NCBI RefSeq assembly: GCF_033971905.1
Contig: NZ_JALBUT010000005.1
Span: 128,266-192,265, forward strand
DNA from: Intestinicryptomonas porci
GTDB taxonomy: Bacteria > Verrucomicrobiota > Verrucomicrobiia > Opitutales > Intestinicryptomonadaceae
Direction of reading: 5' to 3'
Length of the DNA: 64,000 nucleotides
Positions 18,132 to 26,560 of the stretch are shown piece by piece. Every line of letters starts with the position of its first letter. Within the stretch, counting starts at the first letter, position 1. The notes below the pieces were generated by a model that saw only the letters and a list, made by a program, of their open reading frames with translations, had not been told where the DNA came from and ran no database searches. The translations under genes were made by a program, and so were the position numbers.

Positions 18132-18545
18132 ATGGATTTTCATAAAATCATGAAGTTTTTTAAAGAAACAGCTTTTATTCTTTTAACCTTTGTCTTTTTC
18201 GGCTGCGCGTCCGAGAAAAATTTGAATTTGGAAAAAAATCAGACTTCCTGCAAGATAGGCGACACCATCGTTATTTCCTTGCCGCCGTACCAGTCTGCGG
18301 GCGCGGATTGGAGCATCGTAAATTACAGCGATAATTTTTTGAAAGTTAAATCGCGCGGCGTTAAGAAGTCATGCCCGATTTTCGGAGGCGGGGAAAATAC
18401 GGAAATTTCGTTTGAGGCGATAAGGGAGGGGCGCGCAGAAATAAAACTCGGATACTTTAAAAGCGGCGCGAATGTCTATACCGAAACGCAGGATTTTCTG
18501 GTTGACATCGAATACGCGCACCCGTCAAAGCTAAAATCTTTTTGA
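18132..18545 (+). CDS. Lipoprotein, possibly chagasin-like protease inhibitor
   Basis: Secreted lipoprotein of 137 aa with a hydrophobic signal segment ending in the lipobox FFGC (C25). The mature part is a small beta-rich domain. The pattern LPPYQSAGADW, then GGGENTEISFEA and a terminal FLVDIEY strand resembles the inhibitor I42 (chagasin) domain, but the usual NPTTGY loop is not intact, so the assignment is tentative. A second ATG at 18150 would give a more standard signal peptide. It closes the long operon and overlaps the convergent transporter gene by 15 bases. Confidence 0.55.
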   Translation: MDFHKIMKFFKETAFILLTFVFFGCASEKNLNLEKNQTSCKIGDTIVISLPPYQSAGADWSIVNYSDNFLKVKSRGVKKSCPIFGGGENTEISFEAIREGRAEIKLGYFKSGANVYTETQDFLVDIEYAHPSKLKSF

Positions 18546-19478
18546 TTTGTTTTTTGCGATTTTGCGCTTGTCGTAAAAGTACATTTGAAGGGCGTTATAC
18601 ATATTGTGCCAAAGAACGTAAAAAGTCGGGCCGAGCGAAACCAAGGCGGCGTTTTCGCCGCCGAACACGAGAGCCAGAAATATGGTGAGCGTCGTGTTTT
18701 TTTGACCTAAAACTTGGCTTGATTCCCTTGCGTGGCGTCTTGACGAAATTTCTCTGCCAAGCCAGAAATTCATCGCGCAAATCAAAAGCGATATGAGCGC
18801 GATTTCTATCGAAGACGTCCACGATATGTCGGGCTTGCTTTCAAAAAATTCAGTGGCGTTTGAGGCGATTACAAACAATGTCGAGCACCACAGCCCGAAG
18901 TTAAACATTCTGAACCGAAGGGCAATGTTGCGCGCGTTGCGGCAGGTTTTACGCACAATAGCCGCAAGCAAAATGGGAATGCCTACCAACATTAAAAGCT
19001 GGAGCAGTACTTTGAGTGCAAAATCGAAGCTTCCGTTGCCGCTTATAAAAGGCAGAAGGACTATTAATATGAGGTCTATAAAAATGTTTGTTATGGCAAA
19101 TCCCGTAAGCACAAATTCGACATTGCCGCCGAGAAATCCCATCACAACGGGGGCGGCGTTTGCAGTCGGCGTTATTCCGACAAAAAAAGCGGCGAGCGCA
19201 AGCGTTTCATAGCCGGATTCTTTTAAGATGAAATAGGGGACAATTCCCATCAGAATGTTTAAAACAAGAACTTTGAAGTGTTCTTTGCGCGGTTTCAACT
19301 TCGACAAATTTATTTGCACGCAAATTTGGAAGAACATAATCATCAGCGCAATTCGTATAAACCATACTGAAATTTCGACGCCGTTTACGTTCCATGAAAA
19401 CCTGAAAACACTTTGAAGCAATATCCCGAGAACAAAGGGGATAAATATCATTGCCGGTCTGATTAAGACTTTCCACAT
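18531..19478 (-). CDS. Bile acid:sodium symporter (BASS) family transporter
   Basis: Integral inner-membrane protein of about 315 aa with roughly nine to ten hydrophobic helices. The segment GITPTANAAPVVMGFLGGN matches the conserved unwound-helix motif of the BASS/ACR3 superfamily, which moves organic anions such as bile acids or pantoate with sodium. The start is placed at the ATG at 19478; the frame extends further upstream only by reading through the tRNA-Arg gene. Substrate cannot be deduced. Confidence 0.75.
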   Translation of the reverse strand: MWKVLIRPAMIFIPFVLGILLQSVFRFSWNVNGVEISVWFIRIALMIMFFQICVQINLSKLKPRKEHFKVLVLNILMGIVPYFILKESGYETLALAAFFVGITPTANAAPVVMGFLGGNVEFVLTGFAITNIFIDLILIVLLPFISGNGSFDFALKVLLQLLMLVGIPILLAAIVRKTCRNARNIALRFRMFNFGLWCSTLFVIASNATEFFESKPDISWTSSIEIALISLLICAMNFWLGREISSRRHARESSQVLGQKNTTLTIFLALVFGGENAALVSLGPTFYVLWHNMYNALQMYFYDKRKIAKNKSKRF

Positions 19479-19530
19479 ATGCGGGCATAAAAAAAAGAGC
19501 TCGAAAGCCCCGAAACACAATTTGAAATGG

Positions 19531-19604
19531 CGCGCCTGACAGGAGTCGAACCTGTAACCTTCTGATCCGTAGTCAGATGCTCTATCCAATTGAGCTACAG
19601 GCGC
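19531..19604 (-). tRNA. tRNA-Arg (anticodon ACG)
   Basis: A 74-nt cloverleaf on the minus strand: acceptor stem GCGCCTG/CAGGCGC, D-arm GCTCAATTGGATAGAGC, anticodon stem TCTGA/TCAGA with loop CTACGGA (anticodon ACG), and T-arm with GGTTCGACTCC. The CCA end is not encoded. It decodes CGN arginine codons after A34 deamination. No integrase-type duplication of its 3' end was seen nearby. Confidence 0.97.
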
Positions 19605-19880
19605 GTATTTCAATTAAGAAAGTACCAAATAATGCTGAAATTTCTTTTTAATGCAAGCATTTTTTTTAGAATTTTTACTCATAAAATTTAAGATTTTGAA
19701 TATCGTGCACTTATGTTTAAAAAAAATTGCTTTTTCGGAAAACTTTGCATGGTGCTGTGATATTTTTTTTGTTTTGCGCCTATATTACTGTAAAGTACAA
19801 AAGTGCTTTAAAAAATTTTTTCGAATAAATATTATTTCATTTTTAAAGATATATGCAAATTTTTTTGGGAAAGGAAACTC

Positions 19881-22800
19881 ATGTTTTGTAAAAATTTGAA
19901 ATTTTTAATGCTTGCATTGGCTTTTTCTGCGCTGCAACCCATGTTTGCGCTGTCTCTCGAAGAAGAGGCAAAGGCGACTTATCAGTGGGACGATATGTCG
20001 GTTTTTCGCATAAATAAAGAACCTGCAAGGGCTTCGTTTGTTTTGTGCGATTCTTTGGATTCGGCAAAGAAGCCGATTTCAATTTCAGATGTCGGCAAAA
20101 TATATCATTCAAAGCCTTACAGGTTGTTAAACGGCGGTTGGCGTTTTGCTTTTTTTGACAGCCCGTCCGAATTGAAAGCCGAGTATTTTGAAAAAGATTT
20201 TAGCGACGAAAAATGGGACGCCGTAAACCTGCCCGACACATGGCAGACCCGCGGATACGACCGCATTTCCTACACCAATATCTTTCCCGAATTCATATTT
20301 GACTTGCAGGGGAAAAATCTGCCCGAATTTGCCGACATCAGATCCGATAATCCGTCGGAGGCAATGTTAAAACCGCGCATTCCCGATATGCACCGCCAAA
20401 GCGCGATATACCGAAATGTGTTTTCTATTGATGATTTTTCTCAGAACAAGGCGTATTTTTTGAGGCTTTGCGGGGTAAAATCAGGCGTGAAGGTTTTTGT
20501 AAACGGGAAATTCGCGGGCTACTCCGAAGATTCTTTCACTCCCGCCGAGTTCGACATTTCAAAATTTTTGAAAAAGGGGAAGAATGTTGTTGCTCTCCAC
20601 GTCTTCAAATTCACGACGGGTTCTTATACGGAAGTGCAGGATATGCCGCACGTTATGGGCGTGATACGCGACGTGGTTTTGGTGGAAAGACCGAAAACCC
20701 ATATTGCGGACATCGTTGCCGACGCCGTTATTGACGGCGGAAAATTCAAGTTTTTCTCAAAGGCTTTCGCAAAGAACGCGGAGAAAAAGCTTCCCGAAAA
20801 CTTGAGTTTTGATTTGGTTTTCACCGATTCAAGCGGAAAGGTTTTGCGCGCGGCTTCGTCTGCGTTAAATTCGGATTTTTCAAGCTTTGATTTGGCTTTC
20901 AATGGCGGGGAAGTTTCGCCGTGGTCGCCCGACAAGCCCAATTTGTATCAGGCGATTTTTAGTTTGAAGCAGAACGGAGAAGTTTTAGAAACAGCCAAAA
21001 TCGACGTAGGGTTCAGGACGTTTTTCATAGACGGGAGTTTGCGGCTTGTTTGGAACGGTTCTGTCGTGAAAATCAAGGGCGTAAACCGCCACAATTACGC
21101 CCCTGAAAAGGGAAGCGCGGTTTCGTTTGAAGTCCTTTTGAAAGACGTTTTGATGATAAAAGCCGCAAACATAAACGCTATCAGGACTTCACACTATCCC
21201 AATCCCGACGAGTTTTACATGCTGTGCAACAGGCTTGGCATTTTTGTTTTGGACGAAAACAATTTAGAGTCTCACGCTCTCTGGAACCATGTCCCCGGAG
21301 ACAGCGGAACTTACGACGCTTCTTCTTGCGACAGAATGCAAAACATGGTTAAGCGCGACCGCAACCATCCATGTGTTTTCGGCTGGTCTTTGGGCAATGA
21401 AAACGGGAACCACTACACGAATGCGCACAAGAAAATGGAAGCTGTCGCAAAGAAATTTGCGCCCGCTCCCGCGCTTGTCCATTGCGAGCCTGCGACTTAT
21501 TCAAAAGAAAACACAAGCTCTTTCCATTCCCCGATGTACGGCGGGCTAAACGCCATAAATTCCTATCTTTCCGCTCCGCGCAAAAAGCCGTTTATGTTTT
21601 GCGAGTACTGTTTTGCGATAGGAAATTCAATCGGCAACTTGGAGGACATATGGCTTAAAATGCGTTCCGAGCCGGCTCTTTTGGGCGGATTTATTTGGGA
21701 TTGGATGGACAGGACGTTGTGGCTTCCCGCAAAAGGCGAAGGCGAACGCTTCTTGGGCGACGGAAGAGATTTCGGGACATGCCGCAATGCGGGCACATGG
21801 TGCGCTTCGGGTATTGTCGGAGCCGGGAGAAAATGGACTTCGGAGCTTAGCGAAGTGCGCAGGGTCTATCAGGACATTCAGATGTATCCGATTTCCGACG
21901 ACAACCTGACTCTCCGTATTTCAAACGAATATTTGGACACCAATTTAAGCGAGCTTCACGGTGAAGTCAAAGTCAAGCGAAATGGGGACGTCATTGCGTC
22001 CGCTCCCCTTAAAATAGATTTGCCCGCAGGTAAAACCATTGAATACAAAGTTGCCCTTCCAGAATTTAAGTCGGATTTGCCGGGAGAATATTTTTATGAA
22101 ATCAGCTTTAAGTGCGGTTCTTCCAATTTGGACTTGAAATCTATTTCAGATTCAAGCTCTACTCCCGAATCTGTTGCGGATTTCGCTTTTGGAAAGTTTT
22201 CCAAAAAAAGTTTTTTGATTAAGAAAACAGATTCCAAGAAAAGGGTATCGCCGAAGGGCAGGGTTGATGTTAAAAATTCAAACGGCAAGATTGAGCTTTC
22301 GTCTTCGTCTCTTAAACTGGTCTTTGACCAAAAGACGGCTTCGCTTGAATCTATTTCCGACAAGTTGGGCGAAAAAATTTCAACGCCGTTTAGCCTCGAT
22401 GTTTCATCGGCTTGGATTGAAAACTACGGCAGGGCGCGCAGGGAGTTTGAAGAGTACAAGCTTAACGAACTTGTCCCGTCGATGCAAAAAATCGAAGTAA
22501 AAAAATTGTCGCCGTCGCTTGCGAGAGTTTTGACGAGCGCAAACCTTGTAAATGACGAGGGCATGGGCTTTGCTTTCGAGCAGGCTTATTCGCTTACGGG
22601 TGATGGCGTCTTGGAAGTTTCGACAAAAATAACGAAGTTAAACGACACGCCGAAAGACCTGTATTTGCCGAGAGTCGGAATGCGCGCTTTTATGCCCAAG
22701 AAAGAAGCTCATTCGGTGCGCTACTTGGGTTTTGGCGGTCATATGAATTATATCGACAGAATGCAGTCGGCGGATTTCGGAAAGTGGTCTTATCTTGTTT

Positions 22801-23660
22801 CAAACGAAATTTTCCCTTACGCCAAGCCCCAAGATTGCGGAAACCGCGGCGGAGTCAAGTTGTTTGAAGTAAAAAACGGCAGGGGAAATTCGCTTTTGTT
22901 TGCGGTGGATGGCGACGGGCTTAATTTCTCATTGCTGCCAAACAGTCAGGAGGAAATTCTGCGCGCCAAGCATTTCAAGGATTTGCCGAAGTCCGATGTT
23001 TGCGAGCTTAGGATTGCCCCGTATGTTTCGGGCGTCGGAAACGGCGCATTAGGTCCTGCAACATTGGATAAGTATAGAAACTATTTTGAAGGTTCTGTGG
23101 AATTCAAATTTTTGGTTTTTGGCGCGGGCTCTTCCATGTTGGAATCGGACGGCAAGTTTGATTCTTTCTACGGAATGCGTCTTTTGGACAAGTTTTCGCA
23201 TACGTTTGCCCGAGAAGAAAAAAACAGGCAGGACAAATCTGTCATGAAGAGCATCGAGGGAGAGTGGATTTCAAAGGACGCTAAAATCGAATATTCTTCT
23301 CTTTCTAATGAATATCATCCAAAAGGCGGAAATCCGCTTCTTTGCGAGGGCAAAAATTTCGCTTTCCACACCGAGCGGAAAGACGATGTTCAATATGCTG
23401 TTATAGATTTGGGAAAAATTCGCGACATATCCGCAATACTTCTTTATAACCGCAAAGACAATGAGGGCAGCCGCACAAACAATATGCATGTTTATATTTC
23501 AAAAAACGGCAGTAATTGGGAAGATGTCTGGCAGACCAAAAACGCCAGAAAAACATGGAAAATCGTTTTTGACGAAAAGAAGAAAGCGCGGTTTGTCAAA
23601 ATCGAGCTTCGCAAAAAAGAATATTTCCATTTGAGCGGAATAAAGATTTTTGGCAAGTGA
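19881..23660 (+). CDS. Secreted GH2 beta-galactosidase-like enzyme with C-terminal discoidin domain
   Basis: Exported glycoside hydrolase of 1259 aa. A signal peptide (residues 1 to about 24) is followed by the GH2 sugar-binding domain (DTWQTRGYDR), immunoglobulin-like domain, TIM barrel, LacZ-type domain 5 and a C-terminal F5/8 type C (discoidin) carbohydrate-binding domain from about 1120. The acid/base is E507 in SLGNENGN and the nucleophile is E575 in FCEYCFAIGNS. In LacZ the residue three after the nucleophile is His540, which contacts the 6-hydroxyl of galactose; here it is Phe578, suggesting a different glycone. AGGAAA lies just before the ATG. The SGNH esterase gene follows, consistent with degradation of an acylated polysaccharide. 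Confidence 0.9.
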   Translation: MFCKNLKFLMLALAFSALQPMFALSLEEEAKATYQWDDMSVFRINKEPARASFVLCDSLDSAKKPISISDVGKIYHSKPYRLLNGGWRFAFFDSPSELKAEYFEKDFSDEKWDAVNLPDTWQTRGYDRISYTNIFPEFIFDLQGKNLPEFADIRSDNPSEAMLKPRIPDMHRQSAIYRNVFSIDDFSQNKAYFLRLCGVKSGVKVFVNGKFAGYSEDSFTPAEFDISKFLKKGKNVVALHVFKFTTGSYTEVQDMPHVMGVIRDVVLVERPKTHIADIVADAVIDGGKFKFFSKAFAKNAEKKLPENLSFDLVFTDSSGKVLRAASSALNSDFSSFDLAFNGGEVSPWSPDKPNLYQAIFSLKQNGEVLETAKIDVGFRTFFIDGSLRLVWNGSVVKIKGVNRHNYAPEKGSAVSFEVLLKDVLMIKAANINAIRTSHYPNPDEFYMLCNRLGIFVLDENNLESHALWNHVPGDSGTYDASSCDRMQNMVKRDRNHPCVFGWSLGNENGNHYTNAHKKMEAVAKKFAPAPALVHCEPATYSKENTSSFHSPMYGGLNAINSYLSAPRKKPFMFCEYCFAIGNSIGNLEDIWLKMRSEPALLGGFIWDWMDRTLWLPAKGEGERFLGDGRDFGTCRNAGTWCASGIVGAGRKWTSELSEVRRVYQDIQMYPISDDNLTLRISNEYLDTNLSELHGEVKVKRNGDVIASAPLKIDLPAGKTIEYKVALPEFKSDLPGEYFYEISFKCGSSNLDLKSISDSSSTPESVADFAFGKFSKKSFLIKKTDSKKRVSPKGRVDVKNSNGKIELSSSSLKLVFDQKTASLESISDKLGEKISTPFSLDVSSAWIENYGRARREFEEYKLNELVPSMQKIEVKKLSPSLARVLTSANLVNDEGMGFAFEQAYSLTGDGVLEVSTKITKLNDTPKDLYLPRVGMRAFMPKKEAHSVRYLGFGGHMNYIDRMQSADFGKWSYLVSNEIFPYAKPQDCGNRGGVKLFEVKNGRGNSLLFAVDGDGLNFSLLPNSQEEILRAKHFKDLPKSDVCELRIAPYVSGVGNGALGPATLDKYRNYFEGSVEFKFLVFGAGSSMLESDGKFDSFYGMRLLDKFSHTFAREEKNRQDKSVMKSIEGEWISKDAKIEYSSLSNEYHPKGGNPLLCEGKNFAFHTERKDDVQYAVIDLGKIRDISAILLYNRKDNEGSRTNNMHVYISKNGSNWEDVWQTKNARKTWKIVFDEKKKARFVKIELRKKEYFHLSGIKIFGK

Positions 23661-23672
23661 GATTTTTTAGAG

Positions 23673-23706
23673 AAATTCGGCAAGTTTTTTGCCGAATTTT
23701 TTTCTT
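23673..23706 (+). terminator. Rho-independent terminator after the GH2 gene
   Basis: Perfect 11-bp stem AAATTCGGCAA/TTGCCGAATTT, 5-nt loop, then a T run. The esterase gene starting at 23741 therefore probably has its own promoter or depends on readthrough. Confidence 0.88.
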
Positions 23707-23740
23707 TCAATTTTTCGGAAAAACAAATAAATTTTATGTC

Positions 23741-24424
23741 ATGAAAAAATTTATCGCATTGTTTGCGGCTTTTGCCGCATTTTCAACCCTGCTTTTTGCA
23801 GACTGGGCAAACTACGGCAGATACGCCAAGGCAAACGAAGAAGTGAAAGCTTCAAAAAACGCGCCTATTGCTGTGTTTATGGGGGATTCCATCACTGACG
23901 GCTGGTTCGGTTCGCGCAGGCAGTTCTTTACTGAAAACAACTATGTAGGGCGCGGAATAAGCGGGCAGGTTACAACGCAGATGCTTGCGCGCTTTCAGCG
24001 CGATGTTGTTGATTTAAAGCCGAAGGTCGTTCTCATTTTGGCAGGCACGAACGACATTGCAAGAAATCATGGTCCCATTTCGCTTGAAAACATTGCAGGC
24101 AATATTCAGTCCATGTGCGAAATTGCAAAGGCAAATAAAATCAAACCGGTGATTTGCTCCATACTTCCTGCCGCCGAGTACGGATGGCGCAAGGAAATCG
24201 AAAATGTCGGCGACAAAATTATTGAAGTCAATAAAATGCTTCAAGATTACGCAAAAAAGAACAAAATCGCATATCTCGACTACCACTCGAAAATGGTTGA
24301 CGAAAGAAAAGGGCTTCCTTTGAAATATTCAAAAGACGGCGTGCATCCGACCGCCGAAGGTTACGCCGTAATGGAAGAAATGGCAAAGCCGTTCATTGAA
24401 AAAGTGGCAAAATCGCGCAACTAA
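23741..24424 (+). CDS. Secreted SGNH/GDSL-family esterase
   Basis: Exported hydrolase of 227 aa with a signal peptide (MKKFIALFAAF to about residue 21). SGNH blocks are clear: FMGDSITDGW (catalytic Ser), GRGISGQ (Gly), AGTNDI (Asn) and DGVHPT (Asp and His). Such enzymes remove acetyl or other acyl groups from glycans. The ATG at 23741 is chosen because it begins the signal peptide; an upstream in-frame start at 23657 would translate through the terminator. It probably works with the GH2 enzyme upstream. Confidence 0.9.
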   Translation: MKKFIALFAAFAAFSTLLFADWANYGRYAKANEEVKASKNAPIAVFMGDSITDGWFGSRRQFFTENNYVGRGISGQVTTQMLARFQRDVVDLKPKVVLILAGTNDIARNHGPISLENIAGNIQSMCEIAKANKIKPVICSILPAAEYGWRKEIENVGDKIIEVNKMLQDYAKKNKIAYLDYHSKMVDERKGLPLKYSKDGVHPTAEGYAVMEEMAKPFIEKVAKSRN

Positions 24425-24449
24425 AATCAAAATTTAAAGCAAAGAAAAG

Positions 24450-24477
24450 GGGCGGTTTAAAAAATCGCCTTTTTTTT
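24450..24477 (+). terminator. Rho-independent terminator after the esterase gene
   Basis: Stem GGCGGTT/AATCGCC (one G-T pair), 5-nt loop, followed by eight T residues. Confidence 0.85.
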
Positions 24478-24498
24478 GATTTTTTTTGAAAAAATTAC

Positions 24499-24527
24499 TT
24501 GCATTGCGGGCTAAGTCTCTCTTTAAT
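24499..24527 (+). promoter_or_regulatory. Putative sigma-70-type promoter of rpsR
   Basis: TTGCAT at 24499-24504 and TTTAAT at 24522-24527 are separated by 17 bp, about 60 bp before the start codon of rpsR and downstream of a terminator. Confidence 0.5.
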
Positions 24528-24588
24528 ATAACGCTTTAAAAATAGATACAAGTTCATATTGTAAAAATATTTTAATTAAAAGCACAAC

Positions 24589-24771
24589 ATGTCAGAAGAA
24601 CAAAAAAAGTCAGCTTTGGATTTGTCGTTTTCCGATACGGAAAGCTTAAATCGCTATACAACTGAAACCGGTAAAATTTTGCCGCGCAAATTTACGGGTT
24701 TGTCCGCAAAGGAACAGCGCCACGTAAAGAAGGTTATCAAGCAGGGGCGCAATATGCTCCTCATGAAGTAA
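24589..24771 (+). CDS. rpsR: 30S ribosomal protein S18 (short form)
   Basis: Small-subunit ribosomal protein of 60 aa that binds 16S rRNA beside S6. The core LNRYTTETGKILPRKFTGL and the basic C-terminus SAKEQRHVKKVIKQGRN match S18. It is shorter than the usual 70-80 aa because most of the N-terminal region, zinc-ribbon included, is missing. It stands alone between two terminators with its own promoter, not in the common rpsF-ssb-rpsR-rplI order. Confidence 0.93.
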   Translation: MSEEQKKSALDLSFSDTESLNRYTTETGKILPRKFTGLSAKEQRHVKKVIKQGRNMLLMK

Positions 24772-24796
24772 AATCTGTTTTTGATTTATTCTTTTG

Positions 24797-24817
24797 GGCG
24801 GCTTCGGTCGCCTTTTT
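24797..24817 (+). terminator. Rho-independent terminator after rpsR
   Basis: Stem GGCGG/TCGCC with loop CTTCGG and five T residues. Its position argues for the ATG at 24824 rather than the upstream TTG at 24794 as start of the next gene. Confidence 0.75.
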
Positions 24818-24823
24818 GTTTTA

Positions 24824-25771
24824 ATGGTTTTGGACTCGTCAGACGCCTCTTTGAAAAGAGCCGCCGGAATTATTTTGGCGGGCGGCATTGTCGCGCTTCC
24901 GACGGAGACAGTTTACGGGCTTGCGGCAAACGCGCTAAACGCCGATGCCGTGCGCAAGATTTTCGAGGCAAAGGGGCGTCCGTTTATAGACCCTTTGATT
25001 GCCCACGTTTTGGATTTTGAGGCTCTTGAAAAAATAGCGGTTCCCAATCTTTCAGCCCGCAGGCTTTACGACGCGTTTTGTCCCGGCCCCATAACTTTCG
25101 TATTGAAAAAGAGAGACTGCGTGCCCGGAATCGTTAGCGCGGGCAAGCCTACCGTTGCCGTGCGAATGCCGTCCCATTCTGTAATGCGCAGGTTTATGGC
25201 TGAGGTAAAAGTTCCGCTTTCAGCTCCGAGCGCAAACCCTTTCGGTTATGTAAGCCCCACGAAAGCGCGGCATGTGGAAGCCCAGCTTGGCAGCAAAATC
25301 GACGCTATTATTGATGGCGGGAGTTGCGAGTGCGGGGTGGAATCGACAATAGTCATGCTTGTCGATGAAGACCGACCTATGCTTTTACGCCCGGGGCCTG
25401 TTCCAAGAAGTGAAATAGAGCGCGTTTTGGGGCGTGCGCTTATCGACCCGAAAGACAAAAATCCCGCGCATCCCACAGCCCCGGGCATGTTAAAAACCCA
25501 TTACAGCCCAAAGGCGAAGGTAGTACTTTTTGAAGGCGAATGCGAGTTTGAAAGCGGTTCGGCAAGGGTGTTTTTCAAGCGTCCGCAAAATCCCCGAAAG
25601 GGCGAATTTTGGCTAAGCGAAAGCGGAGACGAGCGGGAGGCTGCGCGAAATTTGTTCGACTTGCTAAGAAATCTCGACGGCTCTTTTAGCACAATCTACT
25701 GCCAAAAACTGCCTGATAGTGGCATTGGCGAAGCAGTAAACGACAGGTTGGGCAGAGCCGCCGCCAAGTGA
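24824..25771 (+). CDS. tsaC: L-threonylcarbamoyladenylate synthase (Sua5/TsaC)
   Basis: Enzyme of 315 aa making threonylcarbamoyl-AMP from threonine, bicarbonate and ATP for the t6A37 modification of tRNAs. The YrdC domain shows LPTETVYGLA, KGRP, PLSAPSANP and GGSCECGVESTIV; the linker HPTAPGMLKTHYSPKA leads into a C-terminal Sua5 domain, so this is the long two-domain form. It abuts the convergent DUF1189-like gene with no intervening base. Confidence 0.94.
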   Translation: MVLDSSDASLKRAAGIILAGGIVALPTETVYGLAANALNADAVRKIFEAKGRPFIDPLIAHVLDFEALEKIAVPNLSARRLYDAFCPGPITFVLKKRDCVPGIVSAGKPTVAVRMPSHSVMRRFMAEVKVPLSAPSANPFGYVSPTKARHVEAQLGSKIDAIIDGGSCECGVESTIVMLVDEDRPMLLRPGPVPRSEIERVLGRALIDPKDKNPAHPTAPGMLKTHYSPKAKVVLFEGECEFESGSARVFFKRPQNPRKGEFWLSESGDEREAARNLFDLLRNLDGSFSTIYCQKLPDSGIGEAVNDRLGRAAAK

Positions 25772-26560
25772 TTATTCCATTTCTTGAAGCCTCAAAAGCG
25801 CAATGCGGCGCATCATTTTCCAGACAATGACAAAGCTTAGCATCGCAAATACAAAGCTTCCGATATTCGTTAAAAGTCCGCCCGCTGCCGATAAAATTAT
25901 GGCGGGAGTGGAGGCGACAAGCGCGATTTTCACAGCTCCCGAAATTTTTATGTCGGGCATTGCATTGATGGAAAGAATATAGGTTGGAATTGTCACCGAA
26001 AGCAGCATTAGCGCGCTTGACATAATTGCAAATACAAAGTTGAAAACGGGAAATGCAAAGAGCGCGGCAGCTTTCAAGTACTCGATAAATCCGAGAGCGG
26101 AATCGGGGTTTATCGCAATTTCCGTCTTTTCGGGATAGACGCTTTTATAGTATTGCAAAACTTCCGAGTAGGGAACCCTCTTTTCAAAATCTCCGTTTAA
26201 GTTGAAGCTTATCCAGCTCTTTTCAAAGGCAAACAGCAGGTTTTCAAGCTTTTCAGGCGGAATAAAACCCGATGTAAAGCCAATGAAATCCTTGCCGCTT
26301 GAAAGCTTTACATAAACGGGATTTTCGCTTTGAAGGTCGATTCCGCTTTCCGTTATTTTGCAATTTGGAATTTGCGAAGATATTGTATCAGCCTCTTCGC
26401 TTAAAAATTTATACAAGTAGGGGATTGAACTCAAATCCGCAAAAAAAGACGCTATTAGCGATATGAAAAAGAAATAAATTACGGTTTTGAACTTCCATGT
26501 TTTCAAAACCAAATTGTACGCATTTGCGTCGTAAAAGCATTTCCATAGAAGAGATATCAT
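25772..26560 (-). CDS. Membrane protein resembling DUF1189
   Basis: Integral membrane protein of 262 aa: one N-terminal helix (about residues 25-45), an extracytoplasmic region of about 110 residues and a C-terminal cluster of three to four helices. This layout and the YDANAYNLV-type N-terminus resemble DUF1189 proteins, whose role is unknown. It overlaps the upstream pseudouridine synthase gene by 4 bases, so the two are co-translated. No catalytic motif is seen. Confidence 0.6.
   Translation of the reverse strand: MISLLWKCFYDANAYNLVLKTWKFKTVIYFFFISLIASFFADLSSIPYLYKFLSEEADTISSQIPNCKITESGIDLQSENPVYVKLSSGKDFIGFTSGFIPPEKLENLLFAFEKSWISFNLNGDFEKRVPYSEVLQYYKSVYPEKTEIAINPDSALGFIEYLKAAALFAFPVFNFVFAIMSSALMLLSVTIPTYILSINAMPDIKISGAVKIALVASTPAIILSAAGGLLTNIGSFVFAMLSFVIVWKMMRRIALLRLQEME

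Noticed and set aside
19479..19613. N-terminal extension of the transporter frame (residues 1-45, containing QLDRASDYGSEGYRFDSC)
   Set aside because: It is a translation of the tRNA-Arg gene on the same strand, a well-known spurious peptide; the real start is the ATG at 19478.
19651..19899. 82-aa frame before the GH2 gene
   Set aside because: AT-rich intergenic DNA, low-complexity hydrophobic translation, overlaps the GH2 start; the 276-bp gap otherwise shows only A/T-rich promoter-like sequence.
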